DNA of 64,000 bases from Bradyrhizobium sp. CB82 (GTDB lineage Bacteria; Pseudomonadota; Alphaproteobacteria; Rhizobiales; Xanthobacteraceae), in the NCBI RefSeq assembly GCF_029714405.1, contig NZ_CP121651.1:372001-436000 (forward strand). Direction: 5' to 3'. Positions 1 to 8,798 of the stretch are shown in pieces. Position 1 is the stretch's first letter, and each line of letters starts with the position of its first letter. Made by a program: the position numbers and the translations under genes. The notes under the pieces were generated by a model that saw nothing but the letters and a program-made list of their open reading frames with translations, was not told the DNA's origin and searched no databases.

Positions 1-40
1 TTGGTGCTGCTGTCCAATGCGGGCCGCTATCATGGTTACG

Positions 41-295
41 TTACTGACCGACAATCGGCTTGGGAGCCTCGTTGGACGCGCTCCCCTCGACCACATGGAG
101 ACGCGGTGAAGTGGACAGCCTGAAGATGCTGTCGTGCACTTGCTCTTTGGCTGAAGGGCCCCTACGCGAAGGCTCTGAGTACGGCGCGTATGCCAGATAG
201 ACGGCCCGTCGTTTGCGCGAGACAATTCCTCGCGTGACATAACCCGCGGCAAAACCCACTCCCAGCAGTGCAAACGCAACAGCTAAGCCGAGCAT
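41..295 (-). CDS. small membrane-anchored hypothetical protein
   Basis: An 84-residue protein with one N-terminal hydrophobic segment (about residues 3-20) followed by a basic stretch (RKRR), which predicts an N-in, C-out or simply membrane-tethered small protein. The rest is polar and low in complexity, and I recognise no domain. Codon use is GC3-rich as in the neighbouring genes. The downstream 230 bp up to the next gene hold no other good frame. Function unknown. Confidence 0.55.
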   Translation of the reverse strand: MLGLAVAFALLGVGFAAGYVTRGIVSRKRRAVYLAYAPYSEPSRRGPSAKEQVHDSIFRLSTSPRLHVVEGSASNEAPKPIVGQ

Positions 296-404
296 AATGG
301 AGGCTATGCTAGCACCAGGGGGCCGTCGTTAACTCACGTTAAACTCAATCAGCACGGTTCGGGTGATCAAAAGACAGCACACCTCGGCAGGCAAGTTCCG
401 CAGC

Positions 405-432
405 GCTTAGCCATAATTGCTTAGCCATAATT
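405..432. repeat. tandem 14-bp repeat in intergenic DNA
   Basis: The unit GCTTAGCCATAATT occurs twice head to tail at 405-418 and 419-432. The second copy runs into the palindrome CCATAATTATGG (425-436). It lies about 90 bp upstream of the gene starting at 524 and could be a regulatory site or simple slippage; the sequence alone does not decide. Confidence 0.6.
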
Positions 433-1142
433 ATGGTCGCTTGGCTGTGCATTCTAAGTACGGCGCTCATCACAGTTGGAAATTGGTGGCTAAAAGCGGC
501 GCGGCTTTCTTCAGAGGCAGCGCATGAAGGGGTTCTTTCTCATGCGATATCCGATAGAGATCGCACCGAAGAATGGGCACATCATCGTGCTCGAAGATGA
601 AGCGAGCGGAAGCCTCGCAGTTGCTCGCTGGTGTCCTGAGACCGAGGAATGGATCGGCGAGTACGACGAGACACTCGATATGACGCCCTCGCATTGGTAC
701 CCAAGCTACTGCTTTTTTGAGTCGCTGGGAGCCGATGCGCTGGACGCGGGACCCGGCTCGCTCAAATCCAATGCAGCAGAGAACGTTCGGAAGATGGCAT
801 CACACAAGCGCGGAGGATCATCTCCGCGTTATTGGATTGCCGCAATGGTGATCGCAGGTGTCGTTGGCGGGGTTTATCTTGAGCGGGCAATGCCGCGTTT
901 TCAGGTGCTCTCTACTACCGCACTTGAAGGCGATGCCGCAAAGGCGCGAGGTACGACCACGACCACGACGACGGGATTGGCCCCCTCACACGGCAGCAAC
1001 GCAGCCAGCGAAGTGGCGCAACCCAAACAATCGATCGAGAGCGTCACGACGGAGCTGCGGCGGTCTCTCCAGCAGGAGCACGACAGGGCGGAGACGCTGG
1101 CCGCTGAATTGGCACAGGTACGCGGAGACCTGGAAGAGAAGA

Positions 1143-2571
1143 GGGGATGTCCCGATCGCTGTTGAACTACGTCGGGCCGACGTTGCCGGAATGAATGTTA
1201 CGCGGCCCTCGTGACGTGGGCAACGGGGTTGATCGTCATGCGATTGTGGCGAGCTTGAAGGGCCGCACGCAAAACCGACAATTGCTTATGCGCCTTCAAT
1301 CGTCGGAAGCCCTTGTTGGCCTCGATCATGCCGGCCGCGACCCATCGCAAGGCCATGCCGGCATCCCGCCAGCGTTTGATGTTGCGCGTGACGCGGCGAA
1401 TGGTGCCCATCATGTTCTCGGCGATGTTGGTACAAGCGAGCGATCGACGAAGCTCCTTCGGCAGCTTCAACCGGACGACAGTCAGGATTTCGTCGAGGCC
1501 TTCGAGGATGCTGGCCGCTACGCCGGGCCATTGCTGGTCGAGTCGACGCGCGAGATTGCGGATCAATTTTTCAGCCTTGTCGGCGTCATCGAGCTCCCAG
1601 GCCTGGCGCAGCACCCGACGGGTGGCCGCATGATGCTCTTTCGGCAGGCGTTCCATGATGTTGCGCGCCTTGTGGATCTGGCAGCGCTGGATCGCAGCGG
1701 CCGAACCGAAGGTGCGGCGGATCGCCTTCGACAACGCCTTCGCGCCGTCGGCGATGAACAGTCTTGGCACCGTCGGGTCGAGCCCGCGCGAGACCAGGTT
1801 GTCCAGCAGGGCCTGAACCGTTGCGGCGTTCTCGGTCGCCCCTTCCACCAGCGCCAGCGGATGCTTGTTGCCTTCGCCGTCAACCCCGATCGCGGCCACC
1901 AGCACGAGATCGTCGCCGAGATGCAGCCCGTCGATTTGGACCACCAGAAGGTCGAGCGCGGACAGATCGGCAGCCATGAAGTCGGCCAGCCGCGCCGCCG
2001 ACAGCGCTACGAACCTCCGCGAGGCCGCCGACTTCGAAACCCCCGATCCGGGCGGTGCCGGCACGTCACCCTCGGGCAGCCGGACAGCGCGGCCGAACCG
2101 GCGCGTCGACACATTGATCAGCATCAGGTTCATCGCCCAGCGACCGAGCCAGTCCTCCTCCGCCGCCGTTTCCCAGCTCGGGATCGTGACCTCGCGGCCG
2201 TCCACGCCCCGGACCCGCGGGCGCTCGACCTCGATCTTGCCGCCGTGGAAGCCGATCCGTCCCCGCGTTCGGCCCCAACGGTGCGCCCGCCGCGCCGCGT
2301 CGCGACCGTGGCGCGGCCCGCAGGCCGCCGTGACATCCGCCTCCATCATCGTGCCGAGCGCCTCGATCCCTGCCGCAAGGCAGAACCGATCGAAGCTCGC
2401 CCGCACTTCTGCAAACGCTTCGTCCACAGCCCCGGTCGCCGGCCAACCAGCCGGTGTGATATCTCTCGTCATGGCGTTGCTCTCCTTTGTGGAATCAGCA
2501 CCCCGAGCCTACCGGCTCAAGGTGGGCAACGCCGACCTCTTCAGAAATTCAACAGAACCCGGGACATCCCC
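1143..2571 (-). mobile_element. IS256-family element, copy 1 (1429 bp)
   Basis: The ends are imperfect inverted repeats beginning GGGGATGTCCCG and extending about 25 bp (the inner part of each contains CTGTTGAA). It is flanked by a perfect 8-bp duplication AGAGAAGA at 1135-1142 and 2572-2579, which fixes the boundaries. It carries a single transposase gene on the minus strand. The transposase protein is identical to that of copy 4. Confidence 0.96.
1198..2472 (-). CDS. IS256-family (mutator-type) transposase, copy 1
   Basis: A 424-residue DDE transposase, full length for the family. The visible catalytic triad is D181 (in VVQIDGLHLG), D242 (FIADGAKAL) and E352 (TNIAENMMG), with the characteristic C264-x2-H267 of the insertion domain. 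The start ATG lies behind GGAGAGCAACGCC on the minus strand, about 100 bp inside the element. It should catalyse cut-and-paste or circle-mediated movement with 8-bp duplications, matching what is seen here. The protein equals copy 4 and differs from copy 2 only at residue 365 (Ile instead of Val). Confidence 0.96.
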   Translation of the reverse strand: MTRDITPAGWPATGAVDEAFAEVRASFDRFCLAAGIEALGTMMEADVTAACGPRHGRDAARRAHRWGRTRGRIGFHGGKIEVERPRVRGVDGREVTIPSWETAAEEDWLGRWAMNLMLINVSTRRFGRAVRLPEGDVPAPPGSGVSKSAASRRFVALSAARLADFMAADLSALDLLVVQIDGLHLGDDLVLVAAIGVDGEGNKHPLALVEGATENAATVQALLDNLVSRGLDPTVPRLFIADGAKALSKAIRRTFGSAAAIQRCQIHKARNIMERLPKEHHAATRRVLRQAWELDDADKAEKLIRNLARRLDQQWPGVAASILEGLDEILTVVRLKLPKELRRSLACTNIAENMMGTIRRVTRNIKRWRDAGMALRWVAAGMIEANKGFRRLKAHKQLSVLRAALQARHNRMTINPVAHVTRAA

Positions 2572-2702
2572 AGAGAAGAAATCGATTACGGTTGAGGACT
2601 CGCCCCCCAGTGAAACAGTCGGATGGTGCCGCACTACTGAAAAGCGAGTCAGAGGATAAAGCGACAGAAACAGGTCTTCAACGGCGGCGGGCCCTGAGCC
2701 AA

Positions 2703-2795
2703 AACGCTAGTTCTAACTGTCAACATTATCGAACGTATGATCCAGCATCTGGGACTTACAGGGGCTATGACAGACAGGTCCATGCCTGCCCATAA
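2703..2795 (+). pseudogene. 3' remnant of a BA14K-like small secreted protein gene
   Basis: The last 30 or so codons before the TAA at 2793 read like the conserved tail of BA14K-type rhizobial proteins (YRTYDPASGTYRGYD followed by a Cys near the end). No signal peptide or start remains upstream in this frame, since the sequence before it belongs to the split gene ending at 2659. I infer a truncated remnant; the family match is from motif memory only. Confidence 0.45.
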
Positions 2796-3053
2796 GTGGC
2801 AGCCCGTGGTGGCACAGTCTCCGCTTACGAGCGATAATCAAAGTCCAGTGCAAGTGTGATCTGCTCAAGCGGATGTTCGATACTCTCTCACTCATCGGCA
2901 TCTTGGCAGCGCGTGCGCCTTGTTATCGTCGCACAACGGCCACACGTTCAGCATTAGCTGATCGACATTCACAACCCCCTTTTGAGCGAGATCAAACGCG
3001 GCGAAACAACAAACCCGCCGCGCGGAGGTGTGAGAGGGCTGCGAGCGTCGATC
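2796..3053. other. intergenic, no gene seen
   Basis: About 260 bp between the BA14K-like remnant and the stop of the L,D-transpeptidase gene. Neither strand holds a frame with sensible codon use or a recognisable motif. Confidence 0.5.
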
Positions 3054-4550
3054 CTACCAGATCGAGAACGGACTCCTCATCGGCGAGCCCCAATAGAGCT
3101 GGCGATCGCGCGGACGTTCGTAGCCGTAATACGTGGGCGCCGGACGGCGCTTTCGGAACTTGATGCCGCCTTGCGGTTCGTCGCTCAGCACGATCACGAA
3201 GTCGGTGCCCTTGCCGGTTTCCGGGCTCAAGGCTTCATCGGTGGCGATCACGGACGATCCGGGCGTCATGCCTGCGATGCGATCGAGGGCCTCCTGCGGA
3301 ATGACGATCCGGTCGAGCGCGGCCCTGGCGCGGTCCGGCTCGGGCGGCGATTCAACATCGAGCGCGTTGCCCGGGGCCACCGGAGGACGGTGTTCGACTT
3401 CGGCGACTCGTGACCGTCCGCTCTCCAATGAGACGACATTCCATCGCGCGCCGTTCTCGCCGCCGGCGCGCTCGATTGCGGTGAAGACATGCGTGCCGAT
3501 CGGGCGGTCGGCATCGGTGACGGTGACGGGACTCTCGTAGACTGGTTCAAAGCCGCGCCGCACATAAAGCCGCTGGGTCTTGCGGCTGATTAGGACCGAG
3601 ATCGGCTCGAGCTCGCGGGCGGCCTGGCGCGCTGCCGCTGACGCCATGGCCCGCGCGGCCTGGGCGGCTTTGGCGGCCTCGCGTGCCGCCGCGAGCACAT
3701 CGGCCTTCTGTTGCAGCTCATCCCTGACGGCGGCCAGTTTCACGTCCAGCTGGACGATATCGGCAGCCACCTTCGCCCTGGCGTCCTCTAAATCCTGCTT
3801 GGCCTCGGCCGAGCTTGCGGAGCCGAGCGAAGCCTCGACGGCGGCCTGTCGCGCGACGGCCCGCGCCTTCAGCGTTTCCGCCGAACGCACCGGCACCATC
3901 GCCTGCATCGCCTCGCGGTAGGCCATTGCGACCGCGCCCCTCGCCTGCTCATCTCTCCTGGCCGCCTCTTTCGCTTCGGCGATACTGGCAGAGGCTGCGG
4001 CGCTGCTATCCGGCTTGCTCCGCAGCAGCAGCGGGTGAACGACCTCGACCGGCGCCACGTCGGTCGGCGCCACGATCACCCGCAAGCCCAGCTGCGTCGC
4101 GTCGAACAGGCGTTTGGCGAAATCGAACGGCATCCGGATGCAGCCATGCGACGCCGGATATCCCGGCAAGTGCCCGCCATGCAGCGCGATGCCGGACCAT
4201 GTGAGACGCTGCATGTGAGGCATCGAGGCGTCGTCGTAGAGGTTCGAATAGTGCTCCGCCTGCTTCTCGATGACGCTGAAGATTCCGGACGGCGTCTCGC
4301 GTCCCTTCTGGCCGCTCGACACCGGCGCCCGCAGGATCCACCCCTGCGCGTCATAAATGGTGATCTGCTGCCGCTGCAGCGACACGATGGCCAGGACCGG
4401 GTCGCCAGTTGGGCGCGAGGCAATGGACTCGACCGGACGGGCGCCGGCGGCGCCTCCCGCTGCGAACAGCAGGGCCAGCGCCGCAATGGCAAGACCTGCA
4501 GGCGACCGCCGATTCTGCTTCCGGCTCGCAAGCCCAAAGGTCATGCGCAT
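3054..4550 (-). CDS. L,D-transpeptidase (YkuD domain) family protein
   Basis: A probable periplasmic cell-wall cross-linking enzyme of 498 residues from the chosen start. An N-terminal signal peptide (about residues 10-38, hydrophobic core AIAALALLFA) leads to a YkuD domain with the catalytic signature H124...S-H135-G-C137-I-R, the Cys being the nucleophile. A long Ala/Glu/Lys coiled coil (about 190-330) separates this from a second stretch that resembles the start of a YkuD fold (ISRKTQRLYV...PIGTHVF) but lacks a Cys motif. Two upstream in-frame Met codons exist (to 4631); I prefer 4550 because it places the signal peptide properly. The M15-like gene lies 122 bp upstream on the same strand, so both may act in peptidoglycan remodelling. 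Confidence 0.85.
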   Translation of the reverse strand: MRMTFGLASRKQNRRSPAGLAIAALALLFAAGGAAGARPVESIASRPTGDPVLAIVSLQRQQITIYDAQGWILRAPVSSGQKGRETPSGIFSVIEKQAEHYSNLYDDASMPHMQRLTWSGIALHGGHLPGYPASHGCIRMPFDFAKRLFDATQLGLRVIVAPTDVAPVEVVHPLLLRSKPDSSAAASASIAEAKEAARRDEQARGAVAMAYREAMQAMVPVRSAETLKARAVARQAAVEASLGSASSAEAKQDLEDARAKVAADIVQLDVKLAAVRDELQQKADVLAAAREAAKAAQAARAMASAAARQAARELEPISVLISRKTQRLYVRRGFEPVYESPVTVTDADRPIGTHVFTAIERAGGENGARWNVVSLESGRSRVAEVEHRPPVAPGNALDVESPPEPDRARAALDRIVIPQEALDRIAGMTPGSSVIATDEALSPETGKGTDFVIVLSDEPQGGIKFRKRRPAPTYYGYERPRDRQLYWGSPMRSPFSIW

Positions 4551-4671
4551 CCCTGTGATCCGAGTGACGCCAGGGGAGGAGATTAGCTCCATGCCCGGTC
4601 TGGCCGCCTCGGAAATTATTCCCGGTTGCAAGCATCACCTCCGGCACAAAGCGGATATCGCGCATCGGGAG

Positions 4672-5838
4672 TCAGATCGTTCGCCCCTTCGCTGATTTCG
4701 CGGTCTTCGGCGGCTTCGCCCGGCTGCGATTATCGCGCACAGCGAGCCGATTGTGCTTCTTCACATCCGGTCCCGCCAGCCGCGTTTTGGCCCCGTGGTT
4801 GTGCGCAGCATATTCGTGGCCATCGATCGGCACCAGATGCGGCGGATCCCGATTGAGATAGGGTCGCCCGACGCCGAACTCCTTGCCGTGGGCATCGAGC
4901 CACTTCCAGAGTTTTTCCGAGGACGTCCATCGCTCGTCGCGTGTTTCGCCGGTGACGCTGACGACATCCGCCGCCAGCCCATGGCCATAGCCGCCGCGCA
5001 AGCTGCCGCCATGGAACGACCTGTTGCTGGCCGCCTTGAGGCCGCTGGCTATCGACTGGCGGTAGTCGTCGCGGAACGCGCTGGTGATGCCGGGCGACAG
5101 GCCGGCCTGCTCCGCGGCGTGAAGCGCATGAAAGAGCTTTAGCTTGAAGCTCCGATCCATGCCGCCGATCACGTAGTCCTGCATGGACATGCCGGCTCGC
5201 TCGGCCGCCTTCGGATCCTTCCAGGCGAAATCCTCATCGACGAGCCTGGTGAAGGTTTTCGAGACCGTCATCATCCTGCCCTTCCGTTTAACCGTCACCT
5301 TCTGCTGTTCCGGCACCTTGATGGTGTCCTCCTTCGGCGCCCGCTGATAGAGCGCCCACAGGAAGCGGTCGATGCAGACGTCGACGTTCCAGCATTCGTC
5401 AAGAATTTCGATGGAGCCGACAGTTGGCTTGATCTCACCCTTGCTTGCGTCGCCCGGCTCCGGTTCCGGCGTGCTGGCCGTCGACACTTCCACGGGCTGC
5501 GCTTGAGGCGGCAGCACCTCGGCCGGATTGGTCAGCGCGGTCTCGACAATCGCTTCCACCTCGGGCGAGGTTGTCGTGGTATCGCTGGCGGCCACCGTCT
5601 CCGATCTGCCTGCGGTTGCCTCCTCGGCGAAAGCGGCAGCCGCATGGCCGACGACGGTTGCCCGAAGTGCGCCGGGCGCGGCGTCGGCGACGACAACAGG
5701 TGCGGTGCGCTCGACGGCTGGCGCACCGCAAGTCTCGACTCTGGTCGAACCGAAAGCAGCAAGGCAGGCGACAATCCAGCTCGGGAGAACGACCGTCCGG
5801 CACAACCCCGCTGTCTTCATTCGCCGCGAGTTTTTCAT
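4672..5838 (-). CDS. exported M15-like (DD-carboxypeptidase fold) protein
   Basis: A 388-residue protein with an N-terminal hydrophobic segment (residues 15-30), a low-complexity Ala/Thr/Pro linker to about 145, then a conserved C-terminal domain. The domain shows SAFRDDYRQ near 253, the zinc-site-like pattern GYGHGLAADV (H286, D291) and DPPHL (H334), as in VanY/peptidase M15 and related hedgehog-fold enzymes. This suggests a D,D-peptidase or endopeptidase acting on peptidoglycan. It is followed on the same strand by the L,D-transpeptidase gene. A basic Lys-rich tail ends the protein. I am confident of the fold family but not of the exact bond cleaved. Confidence 0.75.
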   Translation of the reverse strand: MKNSRRMKTAGLCRTVVLPSWIVACLAAFGSTRVETCGAPAVERTAPVVVADAAPGALRATVVGHAAAAFAEEATAGRSETVAASDTTTTSPEVEAIVETALTNPAEVLPPQAQPVEVSTASTPEPEPGDASKGEIKPTVGSIEILDECWNVDVCIDRFLWALYQRAPKEDTIKVPEQQKVTVKRKGRMMTVSKTFTRLVDEDFAWKDPKAAERAGMSMQDYVIGGMDRSFKLKLFHALHAAEQAGLSPGITSAFRDDYRQSIASGLKAASNRSFHGGSLRGGYGHGLAADVVSVTGETRDERWTSSEKLWKWLDAHGKEFGVGRPYLNRDPPHLVPIDGHEYAAHNHGAKTRLAGPDVKKHNRLAVRDNRSRAKPPKTAKSAKGRTI

Positions 5839-6411
5839 TCCCAGCCTCCAAGGCTCCTGCGGAGCTAGCTTGCACAGCCAAGATGTGACGCTCGGGATTG
5901 TCGGATCAGGTTATGGACTCGCAATGGCCAAAAATGCTGATCATCCGTCTTTTCCGCGAGTGTTGCCTGAAGGCAACTGGCAACACATTGTTAACCATAC
6001 GCGGCGTCACCGCCGCGGGACCGGCTCTCGAACCGGTCGCACGCGCATCCGCATAGCCGTGGCGGCAAGCCAGAAAAACTCGCCAGCGGATTCCCCGTGG
6101 CCAGCAAACGCCTCTGGGGGCTGCGCCCAGAACAATTCTTCTTGTTTACCGAATCCATGGGTGTGAGAAAATCGTCGCCCTCCTCCGGTCGCCCGTGAGG
6201 CCCTGTGCGTCGTGGGTGTGGAAAAGCGAACCGCCAGCGCTGACGGCCCATGCGCGCCGGCTGAGGCGGCAGAACGGGGGCCTCATCAGCCCCCGTTCTC
6301 GCTCATACTTCTGGGTACACTCTTCCGTAATGGCTGTGGCGCGACCTTGTCGCCATATGGTGCGCCTAATCGAATTTGAGTTAGCGCGGGACCGAAGCCC
6401 CCCGCTTTTGC
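5839..6411. other. intergenic region upstream of the M15-like gene
   Basis: About 570 bp with no convincing gene. It must contain the promoter of the minus-strand cell-wall pair. There is a small GC hairpin near 6000-6017 (CGCGGCG/CGCCGCG) and a strong one at 6271-6299. Confidence 0.5.
6271..6299. terminator. strong GC hairpin, possible terminator
   Basis: An 11-bp perfect stem AGAACGGGGGC / GCCCCCGTTCT with a 7-nt loop. There is no T-run on either side, so it is not a classical intrinsic terminator. It sits beyond the stop (6412) of the minus-strand fragment and could end its transcript. Confidence 0.4.
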
Positions 6412-6660
6412 TTAACCCTCTATCGCCTTGTAGCCCGCAGCTTCCAGCCACGGCAGCCGATAAGGAGAGACAATGAAGGTCGTGCCGTTGTTGTCCTGCT
6501 TCCACCCAATCAGGAAGGACCGATCGCCCTCGCTGGGAAGGCCAGCAATATATGGACCCTGGCGGATATCACCCTCCCACCCCGCCTGTCCGGCTAGATT
6601 CTGTGCTCGCTCCTTTGCCCTTATCGGCTTCGGGATGTGTACGGCATCACGAAGTGGCGA
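6412..6660 (-). pseudogene. fragment of a conserved hypothetical protein
   Basis: An open minus-strand frame ending in TAA at 6412 encodes about 80 residues of convincing protein, including AQNLAGQAGWEGDIRQGPY, FLIGWKQDNNG and SPYRLPWLEAAGYKAIEG. No ATG or GTG start exists in this frame, and the reading becomes poor beyond 6660. It is therefore probably the C-terminal part of a small protein that lost its start. Function unknown. Confidence 0.5.
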
Positions 6661-6893
6661 CGTTGAACACCGGTCGATTATGGGGTGGAACCTTGCCGGT
6701 CCCGCTGCACGTCGGGCACGGCCGAAAGAGGATCTTCCGCGTCGGGTGCGGAGACGTCATCCGGGGCTCGTTGCCGGTGCCGAAGCAGCCTCGCAGTCTT
6801 TGACTTTAGCTCATCTTGATCTCCATCGATTCGAGGCGACTTGCCTTGCGACGGATTGATGCAAGGCAGCCCTCCCCCAGCAACGCACCACAC

Positions 6894-7103
6894 CTATTCC
6901 TGCGGCTCTTCCGGGGGCACAAGCTTGATGTCGACGCCAAGCGAATGCTGAGGAGGCCCGAGCTCCTTCAGCTTCCATTCGGTCAGCTTCATCTTGTTCT
7001 GAAATTCTCGACGCTCGGGCGAGCCCTCCGGATGAGCGAGGACCGCGTCGCGCCACGCCTGGATCTCGTTGATAAGGGCCGCCCGTTTCTCGTCGTCCGT
7101 CAT
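6894..7103 (-). CDS. small hypothetical protein
   Basis: 69 residues, charged and predicted mostly helical (MTDDEKRAALINEIQAWRD...), ending in an acidic Pro/Glu tail. Codon use matches real genes. No membrane segment and no known domain. It stands alone between two other small hypothetical genes. Confidence 0.55.
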   Translation of the reverse strand: MTDDEKRAALINEIQAWRDAVLAHPEGSPERREFQNKMKLTEWKLKELGPPQHSLGVDIKLVPPEEPQE

Positions 7104-7204
7104 GCCCGCATGATCACACGATTCGGGCCGGTCACCGTGAGACGGGAAATATACGGTACGACAGCCTTGACGAGTGACTCGCCGGGGGAGTCTTATCCGC
7201 GCCC

Positions 7205-7387
7205 ATGGGGCGGGATCAGAACATCCTCGACGATCTGAAGCGGTACGAACGGCTTTGCCTGGAGCTGGCCGACGACAGCACCATGCCCGAGGAGCGCGCG
7301 GGCCTGCTGGTCATGGCGAACAACTATCCGGCCGAGATTACCGACCGAAAATTTAATGACAAAACGCTCACAGAAAAAACGACTTGA
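7205..7387 (+). CDS. small hypothetical protein
   Basis: 60 residues, acidic and helical (MGRDQNILDDLKRYERLCLE...). It resembles short soluble proteins common in Bradyrhizobium genomes, but I cannot name a function. The last 12 codons (after ANNYPAEITDRK) are AT-rich and abut the tRNA fragment at 7416, so the natural C terminus may have been replaced when foreign DNA joined here. Confidence 0.55.
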   Translation: MGRDQNILDDLKRYERLCLELADDSTMPEERAGLLVMANNYPAEITDRKFNDKTLTEKTT

Positions 7388-7415
7388 GATAGTGCGGATA
7401 AGTAATTGTAATTGT

Positions 7416-7459
7416 TGGAGGCCACGACCAGAATTGAACTGGTGTAAACGGTTTTGCAG
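7416..7459 (-). pseudogene. 3' part of a tRNA-Cys (GCA) gene, probable att scar
   Basis: On the minus strand the 44 nt start CTGCAAA (an anticodon loop with GCA), continue through a variable region, form a perfect T arm (ACCAG / CTGGT around the loop TTCAATT) and end in an acceptor strand with the encoded CCA. The 5' side of the anticodon stem, the D arm and the 5' acceptor strand are missing; the bases before the loop do not pair. A tRNA remnant cut exactly at the anticodon loop is what integration by a tyrosine recombinase leaves at the distal end of an island. Confidence 0.8.
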
Positions 7460-7528
7460 TTCTCGAACCTCCGTACCGGCCAGTACCTTGCTGCTTCAGG
7501 TAATCACAAAGAGCAGTCAAATCTTAGC

Positions 7529-7560
7529 GGGGAGGCAACCGTTCGTCCCTCCCCGTTTTG
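7529..7560 (+). terminator. hairpin followed by a short T-run
   Basis: Stem GGGGAGG (7529-7535) with CCTCCCC (7548-7554), then GTTTTG. It lies shortly beyond the tRNA fragment. Weak evidence for a terminator. Confidence 0.35.
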
Positions 7561-7822
7561 GCCCGTGCCACCTGGTTGGGTAGCAATTTGGGTAGCAAGT
7601 TGCGCATCCCCGCCACCGGCGAACGGCGCTTTTCCACCCGGCGGTTGCAGCCTCGACTTCCGAATAGGGTCGCCGGCGCTTCCACTATAAAAAGGGACTC
7701 AGTGCCCCGCCGATGAGAGCCTCCGCTAGAAGAAGTGCAATGCCGTAAGGTGGCCTGCACCCCGTTGAAGGCTTTTCGTAGTTCGCTTCGATGGTGAACG
7801 CGAGGTCAGCCGGTTTTCGGGC

Positions 7823-8452
7823 AGCGTCACTTCCGATCCGGATAGCCGTTCGATGGCAACCAGTGGCCGCGGATCCGGCGTTGTCGGCTACAATGTCCAA
7901 GTCGCCGTCGACACCGACCATCACCTGATCATCGCGCATGAGGTGACGAACAGCGGCTCAGATCGGGCACAACTTGCCAATATGGCCAGGCAGGCGAAGG
8001 CTGTTCTGAACACTGAGACGCTCGAGGCCGTTGCCGATCGCGGCTACTTCAGCAGCCCGGCGATCCTCGCCTGCCACGAGGCCGGCATCACGGTAACTCT
8101 GCCCAAGCCGATGACTTCAGGCGCCAAGTCGGACGGACGCTTCGATAAGCAGGACTTTGTCTATTTACCGGAGGAAGACGCCTATCGTTGTCCGGCCGGA
8201 CGGATCACGCGATGGGAGCACGAGGATCTGCTCGACGCAGTGCAGCAGCGGCTCGATGCGAACCCGCTCGCTATGCGCCGTCGTCGCGAGACTGTCGAGC
8301 ATCCGTTCGGCACGATGAAGGCACGCATGGGAGCGACGCACTTCCTGACCAAAACTCTCCCAAAGGTAGCCGCCGAGGCCCTCTCGGTTCTGGCCTATAA
8401 TCTGACCCGAGCAATGAATATCCTCGGGATCAGGCCGCTGATCGCGGCCTGA
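7823..8452 (+). pseudogene. IS1182-type transposase remnant, 5'-truncated with internal deletion
   Basis: The frame aligns with the C-terminal half of the complete IS1182 transposase at 27802-29241 (shared SRSMATSGRGSGVVGYNVQV, SGSDRAQLANM, RRRRETVEHPFGT, FLTKxLPKVA). About 230 N-terminal residues are missing. An in-frame deletion of roughly 45 residues joins YRCPAG directly to RITRWEHED, removing the cysteine-rich segment present in the intact relative. It is too incomplete to be active. The DNA just beyond it resembles the right end of the intact element, which supports descent from a full copy. Confidence 0.85.
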
Positions 8453-8480
8453 GGCCGGCCCAGTTTTGGCTTCAAGACTG

Positions 8481-8502
8481 ACGGCCCTGTAAGGCCGTTT
8501 TT
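8481..8502 (+). terminator. intrinsic terminator after the IS1182 remnant
   Basis: Stem CGGCC / GGCCG with a 6-nt loop followed by TTTTT, 30 bp past the stop of the transposase remnant. Confidence 0.55.
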
Positions 8503-8798
8503 ACACGGCCAAGACCCGTTGCGGACGTTGGCGGTGTTGGGCCAGCGACTCGCTTGCGGTTTGAAGATCAGTGTTCTGTCAGCCCTACCTGTCGGAGAAT
8601 GTCGCTATAGCGGGCACGATCCGCCGCGCGAACCAATGTGACGCGCTCCACCCCTGGCGTTAACCATACGGCGGTTTCTCTTACCGGGCGGCGGACGCTT
8701 AATGCTCGTTTAACATTTTCGCACAAAAGATAACGATCAGCGCGGAGATCAATACGCAGAGAGAATACCGGCAGAAATTCATCCTCTAGGGTGATTGC

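Larger units (their letters stand above)
524..2659 (+). pseudogene. membrane/coiled-coil protein gene split by IS256 copy 1
   Basis: The left part (524-1142) encodes an N-terminal soluble region with a Tyr-Pro-Ile-Glu-Ile start, a transmembrane segment near residues 105-125, a run of seven Thr (an ACG/ACC repeat) and a coiled coil rich in Gln, Glu and Ala. IS256 copy 1 sits after 1142. If the element and one copy of the target duplication are removed, the codon 1142+2580+2581 reads AAA and the frame continues through 2659 to a TAA, giving an uninterrupted protein of 232 residues. The gene was therefore intact until the insertion. As it stands, the frame runs 22 bases into the IS and stops at 1165. 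Start 524 has a weak GAGG; ATG 542 behind GAAGGGG is an alternative. Function unknown. Confidence 0.75.

Noticed and set aside
1195..2595. 466-codon open frame opposite the IS256 transposase, repeated in all copies
   Set aside because: It is the antisense of a GC3-rich gene: its composition (many Arg, Pro, Ala) and lack of motifs are those of a shadow frame.
6000..6020. tRNA-like sequence with CTCTCGAACCGGTC
   Set aside because: No acceptor or D-arm pairing can be built around it; it is only a GC-rich hairpin.
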